Assembly: GCA_045577655.1 (NCBI GenBank)
Contig: JAZNIU010000017.1
Span: 1 to 55,878 of the forward strand
Length of the DNA stretch: 55,878 nt
Reading direction: 5' to 3'
From: RGIG7450 sp045577655
Lineage (GTDB): Bacteria; Bacillota; Clostridia; RUG12999
In this document: piece by piece, positions 49,334-55,878 of the stretch
Layout: each line of letters starts with the position of its first letter
Numbering within the stretch: position 1 is the stretch's first letter
Position numbers and translations under genes: made by a program
The notes under the pieces: model-generated
The model's database searches: none
What the model was told of the DNA's origin: nothing
The model's input: only the letters and a program-made list of their open reading frames with translations

Positions 49334-50725
49334 TTGGCTAATATGAATCCCGAGGTTACTCCAATGCCTCAACAGGCACCGGATGTGCGAAATAAAAACT
49401 TTTCCGAAGTTGCTTTAGGATATACAACCGAGCTTGCTATAGAAGAGGCTACTCGCTGCCTTCAGTGTAAAGAACCGCCTTGTGTAAGAGGGTGTCCGGT
49501 AAATGTAAGAATACCTGAATTTATAAAAGAAATAACAAATAACAACCTTGAAAATGCTTTTAAGATTATTTCTACCACAAATGCACTTCCTGCTGTCTGC
49601 GGGAGAGTTTGCCCTCAGGAACAACAATGTGAGGGAGTTTGTGTAAGAGGTATAAAGCATCAATCTGTCGGGATTGGCAGGCTTGAAAGATTTGTTGCCG
49701 ACTGGGCAAGAGAAAATGGAATCAGCAATTCTTTTGACGTTAAGAAAAACAATATTAAAATGGCGGTTATAGGCGCCGGTCCTGCCGGGCTTACCTGTGC
49801 CGGAGATTTGGCAAAACTTGGATATGATGTAACGATTTTTGAAGCGTTCCACGTTCCCGGCGGGGTTTTAATGTATGGAATTCCACAGTTCCGGTTGCCC
49901 AAAGAAATTGTTGAACGTGAAATTAACACACTAAAAGAACTTGGTGTTAAAATAGAACTTAATTCAGTTGTTGGCAGAATTTTTTCTATTGACGAACTTT
50001 TTGAAGAAGGATTTAGGTCGATATTCATTGGAACAGGAGCAGGATTACCATCTTTTTTGAATATTCCTGGAGAAAACTTAAATGGCGTTTTTTCAGCAAA
50101 TGAATTTTTAACACGAATAAATCTTATGAGAGGGTATAAATTCCCTGATTATGACACACCGATAAAAGTTGGCAAAACAGTTGCAGTTATTGGTGGCGGA
50201 AACGTTGCTATGGACGCTGCACGCTGCGCTAAACGTCTGGGTGCAGATAACGTTTATATTGTTTACAGAAGAAGTGAGGAAGAACTGCCTGCAAGAAAAG
50301 AAGAAGTTGAACACGCACGAGAAGAAGGTATTGAGTTTAAACTGCTCAACAATCCTATAGAGGTTATTGGCGATGAAGCAGGCAATGTTACCGGACTTAA
50401 ATGTGTTAAAATGGAACTTGGTGAGCTTGATTCTTCCGGTAGAAGAAATCCTGTTGAAATAAAAGGAACGGAATATACAATTGATGTTGATTCTGTTATA
50501 ATAGCAATAGGCCAAAAACCCAACAAACTTATAAAAGAAACAACACCTGGGCTTAATTCCAAAGACTGGGGAGGAATTGTTGCTGACGACGAAACCGGTG
50601 CTACTTCCAGAGAAGGCGTTTTTGCAGGCGGAGACGCTGTTACCGGTGCTGCAACGGTTATTCTTGCTATGGGTGCAGGAAAATCGGCGGCAAAAGCAAT
50701 GGACGATTATGTAAAATCATTATAA
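49334..50725 (+). CDS. nfnB: NfnB-type (GltD-like) NADPH-binding subunit
   Basis: About 463 residues: N-terminal [4Fe-4S] domain with CLQCKEPPCVRGCPVNVRIP and CGRVCPQEQQCEGVC, then a tandem FAD/NAD(P)H domain with VIGAGPAGLTCAGDLA, GGVLMYGIPQFRLPK and VIGGGNVAMDAARCA, ending GGDAVTGAATVILAMGAGK. TTG at 49334 lies 9 nt after GGAGG and follows the nfnA stop by one base; the ATG at 49343 is 18 nt from that site. Stand-alone GltD of glutamate synthase is the alternative, but nfnA precedes it and no gltB is here. Confidence 0.9.
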   Translation: MANMNPEVTPMPQQAPDVRNKNFSEVALGYTTELAIEEATRCLQCKEPPCVRGCPVNVRIPEFIKEITNNNLENAFKIISTTNALPAVCGRVCPQEQQCEGVCVRGIKHQSVGIGRLERFVADWARENGISNSFDVKKNNIKMAVIGAGPAGLTCAGDLAKLGYDVTIFEAFHVPGGVLMYGIPQFRLPKEIVEREINTLKELGVKIELNSVVGRIFSIDELFEEGFRSIFIGTGAGLPSFLNIPGENLNGVFSANEFLTRINLMRGYKFPDYDTPIKVGKTVAVIGGGNVAMDAARCAKRLGADNVYIVYRRSEEELPARKEEVEHAREEGIEFKLLNNPIEVIGDEAGNVTGLKCVKMELGELDSSGRRNPVEIKGTEYTIDVDSVIIAIGQKPNKLIKETTPGLNSKDWGGIVADDETGATSREGVFAGGDAVTGAATVILAMGAGKSAAKAMDDYVKSL

Positions 50726-50752
50726 AAGAAGGGTCGTTATGACCCTTCTTTT
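50725..50752. terminator. bidirectional terminator between nfnB and agcS
   Basis: AAAGAAGGGTC (50725-50735) pairs with GACCCTTCTTT (50741-50751); loop GTTAT holds the agcS stop. Tracts on both sides suit both directions. Confidence 0.88.
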
Positions 50753-52071
50753 TTGGTTTCTATAAAAACATATTTGCTTAAAAACAAAAGCGTAATAACG
50801 TTTGGAAAAATCATTAGTCCATTTAAAATGTCAGAAACAGACCAGACAATTTCGAGACTTAAAACTGACCCAATGTATATGGCAAAAGAATATAAAATTT
50901 TATAACAAAGGATAGGGGATTTCTTCTCTCCAAAAAGATATTCTACGGCTTTTTCACCATAGAACCCCCAACCTAAAATGGTTGCAGCGGCAAAGAAAAC
51001 TATAGATAGTGCAATAAACGTTTCGCCAAACTCTCCGAAAACCGTTTTATATGCTGCCATTGTTAGCTCAATTCCGCTGATATTCTCTGAAAGAAGTTTT
51101 CCACCGTCTGCAGTAAGTATTACAAGACCTGTCATTGTGCACATAACCACTGTGTCAAGAAAGACTTCAAAAATCCCCCAAAGACCTTGCTTTTCGGCTG
51201 AATTTGTATTTGCAGATGCATGTGCAACCGGGGCAGATCCCATACCGGCTTCATTTGTAAAAACACCACGGGCAATGCCAAATTTTACTGATTTTGATGT
51301 TAAAAAACCAAAAACTCCCGACGATGCAGAGGAGACACTAAAAGCGTCATTTATAATTAAACTTACAGCAGCCGGAATTTGTTTTATGTTTAAAAAAAGA
51401 AATAATATTGTACCGAGTATAAAAAAGGCAGCCATTATGGGAACAATTATCTCATTTGCAGCAGCAATTTTTTTTGCACCGCCTATCATAATTATAAAAC
51501 ATATAATCGTCAAAAAAAAACCGACGGCTTTTGGTGACAAACCGAAGCTGGAGTTTAATGCTGTTGATACAGAGTTTGCCTGAACAGAGTTTCCGATTCC
51601 GAAAGATGAAAAAAGCAGCAAAACTGCAAAAATAGTACCAAGCAATTTTAGTCCCAGTCCTTTTTCAATATAGTACATAGGACCGCCGGAAAACAGGCCG
51701 TTTTTTGTAACTTTACGGTATTTGACAGCAAGTACAACTTCTGCATATTTTGTCATCATACCGAAAAATGCACTAATTACCATCCAGAACAGTGCACCGG
51801 GACCTCCAAAAGAAATTGCGGTTGCAACACCGGCAATGTTGCCCGTCCCAATTGTTCCGGCAAGGGCTGTTGACAGCGCCTGGAATGGTGAGATGCTGTT
51901 ATTATCTTTCGGTTTTTTAAATATTGAAAGAGCAGTGTTTTTGAACCAATAGGGGAAACGTCTGAATTGAAAAAAACCTGTACCAACTGTAAAATATATA
52001 CCGGTAAAAATAAGTAGACTGATTGTCGCCGGCCCCCACACAAAATTGTTTAAATAATCTAATGTTTTCAC
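50737..52071 (-). CDS. sodium:alanine/glycine symporter, AgcS family
   Basis: 444 residues with about ten membrane segments and the AgcS blocks ALAGTIGTGNIAGVATAISFGGP, GGPMYYIEKGLGLK and FTNEAGMGSAPVAHASA. Imports alanine or glycine with sodium. GTG start with GGAG about 8 nt upstream. Confidence 0.93.
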   Translation of the reverse strand: MKTLDYLNNFVWGPATISLLIFTGIYFTVGTGFFQFRRFPYWFKNTALSIFKKPKDNNSISPFQALSTALAGTIGTGNIAGVATAISFGGPGALFWMVISAFFGMMTKYAEVVLAVKYRKVTKNGLFSGGPMYYIEKGLGLKLLGTIFAVLLLFSSFGIGNSVQANSVSTALNSSFGLSPKAVGFFLTIICFIIMIGGAKKIAAANEIIVPIMAAFFILGTILFLFLNIKQIPAAVSLIINDAFSVSSASSGVFGFLTSKSVKFGIARGVFTNEAGMGSAPVAHASANTNSAEKQGLWGIFEVFLDTVVMCTMTGLVILTADGGKLLSENISGIELTMAAYKTVFGEFGETFIALSIVFFAAATILGWGFYGEKAVEYLFGEKKSPILCYKILYSFAIYIGSVLSLEIVWSVSDILNGLMIFPNVITLLFLSKYVFIETKKEGS

Positions 52072-52130
52072 GCCAAACTCCAGTATGTTTTTTATTTAAA
52101 CTGTATGTGGAGATGACAACATTTATTACA

Positions 52131-52376
52131 TCAGAAAAAATCGATAGTATTTTTTTTAAGCCCCTCAACCGCTTTATCAATTCTTGATTTTGCTTCGTCG
52201 CCGGATTTGCTATCTTCAATATAGCGTATTATATTGTTTCTTTCCTCCTGAGACAGTCTTGTGAAATGGTGAAGAGCAATTTCATTTTGATACAATGCCA
52301 TGCCAAATCCAATAGGCATATCAAGACCACTTGGGTCGGGATTTTTACCAATTCCAACAAAAACTTTATCCTGCAT
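52131..52376 (-). CDS. small conserved-looking cytoplasmic protein
   Basis: 81 residues, ribosome site GGAGG, 59 nt upstream of agcS. The part MPIGFGMALYQNEIALHHF followed by a helical Arg/Lys-rich C-terminus resembles small clostridial proteins of unknown function and weakly the C-terminus of YdeI-type proteins. No membrane segment. Function unknown. Confidence 0.65.
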   Translation of the reverse strand: MQDKVFVGIGKNPDPSGLDMPIGFGMALYQNEIALHHFTRLSQEERNNIIRYIEDSKSGDEAKSRIDKAVEGLKKNTIDFF

Positions 52377-52428
52377 TTTTTCTTTTCCTCCAATAAAAAT
52401 TTATATAATTTTAGTATTTCTAAAATGT

Positions 52429-52457
52429 TTGACAATAATTCATATTTAATATATAAT
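52429..52457 (+). promoter_or_regulatory. consensus promoter of the amidohydrolase gene
   Basis: TTGACA (52429-52434), 17-nt spacer, TATAAT (52452-52457). Confidence 0.88.
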
Positions 52458-52493
52458 TTAATTAAAGAATTTAATGGAAAGGTTATTCGTTTT

Positions 52494-53777
52494 ATGAATA
52501 TTCTTATAAAAAATGCAACCATTATTCCTGCGGACGGAAAAACCAGTTTTCTGGAAAAACAGCATATTGTCATTGAAGGTAATACAATAACAAGTGTTAC
52601 CGGTGATGTTCCCGACGGGAAGTATGAGATTATCGATGCAAAAGACGGCATTGTTATGCCTGGCCTTGTAAATGCTCATACCCATTCTCCCATGTCTCTT
52701 TTAAGAGGTTATGCAGACGGTTTGCCGCTTGAAAAATGGCTTAATGATTATATTTTCCCAAAAGAATCACTGCTTACTTCACAAGATATTGTTCCTTCTG
52801 TGCTTGTAAGCATAATGGAAATGATTTCTTCCGGCACAACGCTTTTTGCCGATATGTACGATTTTGCGGAAGAAATTGCTGATGCTGTTGAAATGTCTGG
52901 CATAAAAGCTTTAATTTCAAGAGGAACAACCTATTTTGACCCATCTGTTTCTTTTTCTAAGCACCAAGGTGCTATCGAAGCGAAAAATCTTCTTAAAAGA
53001 CATGGTAGTGCAAATGGCAGAATAAAAGTTGGTTTTGCTCCGCATGCTGTTTACACAACAACTCCGGAATTTATTAAATATTATTCGGATTTGGCTTATG
53101 AAAACAATACAATTTTACATATTCATTTGTCCGAAACTATAAAAGAAAATGAGGAGTGCAAAAACAAATATGGTAAAACTCCCGTAGAGCTTTTGGAAAG
53201 CATTGAAGCATTTAAAGCAAAGACACTTGCAGCACATTGCGTTCATTTAACCGAAAATGACATGCAGATTTTAAGTGACAGAAACGTTTGTGTTGCACAT
53301 AACCCTACAAGTAATTTAAAGCTTGGAAGCGGAATTGCCGACACTGAAAAAATGCTTGAAAAGGGGATTGATATTTCTTTGGGAACAGACGGAGCTTCCA
53401 GCAATAACAGTTTGAACATGCTAAAAGAGCTTCAACTTGCGGCACTTGTTCCTTGCGGAAAAAGCATTAATCCGACAGCAGTTTCTGCCCAAAATGTAAT
53501 TGACTGGGCAACAAACGCTTCGGCTCTTGGATTTAACGATACAGGCGAAATTGGGCCGGGGAAGAAGGCAGATGTTGCAATTTTTTCCAAAGATGCACCT
53601 AATATGACGCCTTGCCACAACCCTGTTTCTGCTATTTGTTATTCCGCAAACAGCTCAAACCTTGATTATCTGCTTTGCGACGGTAAAATGATTTATAAAA
53701 AAGGTGAATTTATAACTATTGACAAAGAAAAAGTATTTTTTGAGTTTAACAAATCTATAAAAAGAATATTTAACTGA
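52494..53777 (+). CDS. amidohydrolase, MTA/SAH deaminase family
   Basis: 427 residues with the amidohydrolase metal site: GLVNAHTHSPMSLLRG, FAPHAVYTT, HIHLSET, AAHCVHL and LGTDGASSNNSLNML. The sequence pattern fits S-adenosylhomocysteine/5'-methylthioadenosine deaminase (MtaD/DadD); guanine or other deaminases are alternatives. ATG at 52494 is preferred to the long upstream frame, which runs through the promoter. Ribosome site GGAAAGG. Confidence 0.88.
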   Translation: MNILIKNATIIPADGKTSFLEKQHIVIEGNTITSVTGDVPDGKYEIIDAKDGIVMPGLVNAHTHSPMSLLRGYADGLPLEKWLNDYIFPKESLLTSQDIVPSVLVSIMEMISSGTTLFADMYDFAEEIADAVEMSGIKALISRGTTYFDPSVSFSKHQGAIEAKNLLKRHGSANGRIKVGFAPHAVYTTTPEFIKYYSDLAYENNTILHIHLSETIKENEECKNKYGKTPVELLESIEAFKAKTLAAHCVHLTENDMQILSDRNVCVAHNPTSNLKLGSGIADTEKMLEKGIDISLGTDGASSNNSLNMLKELQLAALVPCGKSINPTAVSAQNVIDWATNASALGFNDTGEIGPGKKADVAIFSKDAPNMTPCHNPVSAICYSANSSNLDYLLCDGKMIYKKGEFITIDKEKVFFEFNKSIKRIFN

Positions 53778-53793
53778 AAAAGTTTTCATACTA
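53764..53793 (+). promoter_or_regulatory. sigma-G-type promoter of gpr
   Basis: GAATA (53764-53768), an 18-nt gap and CATACTA (53787-53793) match the B. subtilis forespore sigma-G consensus. It starts inside the end of the amidohydrolase gene and lies 25 nt before gpr. Confidence 0.75.
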
Positions 53794-53817
53794 CCCAATA
53801 AAAAGGGGTGGTATCTT

Positions 53818-54756
53818 TTGAAAAATGTTCAGACTGACCTTGTTGTTGAAGCCCACGAAGATTATATGGAAAACAAAGCCGAAGATGCCGGCGGGGTGGA
53901 AAGCAGCGTTGTCAATATTGGTGATATAAAAAAGACGATTGTAAAAATAACTTCCGAGTCAGCAGAAAAATTATTACAAAAAAAACGCGGAAATTATGTT
54001 ACCATTGAATTTGAAAAAATTGATTACATGAATGATGACCAGATTGACAAGCTTGAAGAAATAGTTACTGACGAAATATTTCTTCTTCTTGAAAAAAGAA
54101 AAATCGGGCCAGACGAAAATGTACTTGTTGTAGGATTGGGGAATAAGGATATAACGCCTGACGCACTTGGGCCTCTTACCGTTTCAAAACTTGAAGTTAC
54201 CAGACATCTATTTGACGTTATTCCAAAACTCTCTAAAGAAAATTTTCGGCCCGTAAGTGCAATTTCTCCAGGGGTTCTTGGCAGCACGGGAATTGAAACC
54301 CAGGAAATAATCAAAGCAATTATAGAAAAAACAAAACCATCTGCCGTTATTGCGATAGACGCACTTGCTTCCAGGAGTACAACGAGACTTGGTAGAACAA
54401 TCCAGCTCGCAGATACCGGAATTTGCCCCGGCTCGGGTGTTGGAAACAAGAGAAAAGGACTTAATTTTGAGTCGCTTGGAATTCCGGTTATAGCGCTTGG
54501 AGTCCCCACCGTTGTTGATGCTGCAACCGTTGCAGACGATGCAATAGAAACGGCGATAGTAAGCATTAAAAACAAATTACCCGACCTTTCAGATCTGCTC
54601 GATTCCTTTAACGCGGACGAAAGATATAATTTTTTAAGACGTTCAATGGGTGATGAGGCAGCGGACATGATGGTAACCCCGAAAGAAATAGATTCTATTA
54701 TGAACAAAATTTCATCCCTTTTGGCTGATGGTATTAACTGTGCGCTTCAAAGGTAG
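53818..54756 (+). CDS. gpr: germination protease (GPR)
   Basis: 312 residues, the aspartic-type protease that degrades small acid-soluble spore proteins at germination; made as a zymogen in the forespore. Conserved blocks: NVQTDLVVEAHE at the start, VVGLGNKDITPDALGPL, AISPGVLGSTGIETQEI, AIDALASRSTTRLGRTIQ and GVGNKRKGL. TTG at 53818 has AAGGGGTGG upstream. Confidence 0.96.
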   Translation: MKNVQTDLVVEAHEDYMENKAEDAGGVESSVVNIGDIKKTIVKITSESAEKLLQKKRGNYVTIEFEKIDYMNDDQIDKLEEIVTDEIFLLLEKRKIGPDENVLVVGLGNKDITPDALGPLTVSKLEVTRHLFDVIPKLSKENFRPVSAISPGVLGSTGIETQEIIKAIIEKTKPSAVIAIDALASRSTTRLGRTIQLADTGICPGSGVGNKRKGLNFESLGIPVIALGVPTVVDAATVADDAIETAIVSIKNKLPDLSDLLDSFNADERYNFLRRSMGDEAADMMVTPKEIDSIMNKISSLLADGINCALQR

Positions 54757-54765
54757 GAGGAAAAT

Positions 54766-55878
54766 ATGTATTTATTAGAAAGACCTGTTACCGACCTTAA
54801 AGGTGTTGGCGAAAACAGGGCAAAACTATTGTCAAAACTTAAAATTAAAACCATAAACGACCTGCTTTTTTACTTTCCGAGATATATCGAGGACAGAAGT
54901 AAAACGCAGCCGATTTTTTCTTTGACGGATGGTGTCAGCACCACCGTCAGGGCGGTTGTTGCCGGTAGACCGCAAAAAATGGTTATACGAAAAAATCTTA
55001 CGATATATACTATGCCTGTCCGCGACAATTCAGGTACAATGTATATGATCTGGTATAACAATAAGTATATCGAAAATGCATTTGTAGTTGGTAAAGAATA
55101 TAATTTTTTTGGAAAAACAGAAATCAAGTATGGCAAAAAACAAATGGAAAATCCAACTTACGAAGCATCCGATAAGGTTCTTCATACCGGCAGAATTGTT
55201 CCGGTTTATCCTCTGACAGAAAATCTTCATCAAAAATCCATCAGAATGATTATGAAAGAGTGCGTTGATGGAACAGTAGGGAACATTAACGATTATCTGC
55301 CTGCTTATATAAGAGAAAAATATGGCATTTGTGAACTGAATTTTGCATTGTCTGCAATACATTTCCCTGCGACTGCGGAAGAATATGAAATGGCAAGAAA
55401 AAGATTTATTTTTGAAGAATTTCTTTTTCTGCAGTTTGGTATGTTACATATAAAAAAATCAAAAAAAGATGTACAAGTTAAACCGATAAATACAGAACCA
55501 ATAAGCGATTTTACAAAAAATCTGTCTTTTACACTTACAAATGCGCAAAAAAAAGTAATTGGTGAAATTTCAGCAGATTTTTCTTCCGGAAAACCAATGA
55601 ACAGACTTATTCAGGGTGATGTTGGATCGGGGAAAACAATAGTGGCTTTCGCCTCAATGTTTGCCGTAAGGGAAGAGGGCAGACAAGCTGTTTTGATGGC
55701 ACCCACAGAAGTTTTGGCGAAACAACATTTTCTTTCTGCTCATGACTATTTTGAGAAAGATGAAATCGTTTTTTTAAGCGGCAGTATGTCCGCAAAGGAA
55801 AAGAAACTTTCTTTTGAAAAAATAAAAAGCGGGCAAGCGAAAATTATTGTCGGTACGCACGCACTTTTAGAAGATAAT
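54766..55878 (+). CDS. recG: ATP-dependent DNA helicase RecG, 3'-truncated by the window edge
   Basis: 371 codons visible of about 680. N-terminal wedge/OB region starts PVTDLKGVGENRAKLL and LLFYFPRYIEDRS; the helicase core begins with GDVGSGKTIVAFASM (Walker A) and MAPTEVLAKQH. Reverses stalled replication forks. ATG at 54766 follows AGGAGG, 9 nt after the gpr stop. Confidence 0.95.
   Translation, partial: MYLLERPVTDLKGVGENRAKLLSKLKIKTINDLLFYFPRYIEDRSKTQPIFSLTDGVSTTVRAVVAGRPQKMVIRKNLTIYTMPVRDNSGTMYMIWYNNKYIENAFVVGKEYNFFGKTEIKYGKKQMENPTYEASDKVLHTGRIVPVYPLTENLHQKSIRMIMKECVDGTVGNINDYLPAYIREKYGICELNFALSAIHFPATAEEYEMARKRFIFEEFLFLQFGMLHIKKSKKDVQVKPINTEPISDFTKNLSFTLTNAQKKVIGEISADFSSGKPMNRLIQGDVGSGKTIVAFASMFAVREEGRQAVLMAPTEVLAKQHFLSAHDYFEKDEIVFLSGSMSAKEKKLSFEKIKSGQAKIIVGTHALLEDN

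Noticed and set aside
52266..52493. N-terminal extension of the amidohydrolase
   Set aside because: It crosses a consensus promoter and the start of a gene on the other strand; family likeness begins at the ATG at 52494.
1..55878. CRISPR array, insertion sequence, prophage or integrative element
   Set aside because: No regularly spaced repeats, transposase, integrase or phage structural genes were seen; gene order is typical of a clostridial core chromosome.

Overview
The window reads as chromosomal DNA of an AT-rich, spore-forming, anaerobic member of the Clostridia (Firmicutes). The spore genes gpr, spoVAC, ytfJ/gerW, a sleB-type cortex hydrolase and a PdaB-like deacetylase show a sporulator. 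Rubrerythrin, an NfnAB-type transhydrogenase and indolepyruvate:ferredoxin oxidoreductase show an anaerobic, ferredoxin-based metabolism. No phage, insertion sequence, rRNA operon or CRISPR array is visible; most genes are housekeeping genes in short operons.

Layout. 1-2388 (+): 3' part of an RlmD-type rRNA methyltransferase, then an unusual pair of metal-dependent phosphoesterases. 2501-9293 (+): an accessory operon with a strong sigma-A promoter and a T-box leader whose specifier reads UAC (Tyr), followed by an AMP-forming acyl-CoA ligase, iorA, iorB, a phenylacetate-CoA ligase, a tandem ACT protein and a small membrane protein. 9329-21188 (+): WG-repeat protein, site-2 protease, scpAB, DUF2953/ytfJ, a D,D-carboxypeptidase, rluB, ireB, murD, metG, tatD and fba. 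21201-22294 (-): a two-gene chromate transporter, divergent from rubrerythrin (+). 23044-27926 (-): glycolytic operon pgk-tpiA-gpmI-eno. 28148-31930 (+): rmuC, a YbhJ-type aconitase-family protein, secG. 32019-32599 (-): spoVAC and a 50-residue membrane protein missed by length cut-offs. 32690-35660 (+): ung, a short queG-like gene and an IMP dehydrogenase of the Tritrichomonas-like type. 35692-46827 (-): sleB-like, mfd, pth, tRNA-Pro(GGG), mutS2, degV, an SSB-like protein, a polysaccharide deacetylase and two unknowns. 46959-50725 (+): DUF1858 protein, C-terminal processing protease, nfnAB. 50737-52376 (-): AgcS and a small unknown. 52494-55878 (+): amidohydrolase, gpr with a sigma-G-type promoter, and the start of recG.

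The most interesting unit is the T-box operon. A leader that senses uncharged tRNA-Tyr should switch genes on when tyrosine is scarce. That fits aryl-acid salvage (aryl acid to aryl-CoA to aryl pyruvate to aromatic amino acid), the reverse of the usual catabolic reading of iorAB. A second theme is RNA structure that can hide ribosome binding sites: a perfect 28-nt palindrome at eno, stem-loops before gpmI, and inverted repeats at the sleB-like and carboxypeptidase genes. Functions are inferred by reading motifs; no database search was run.
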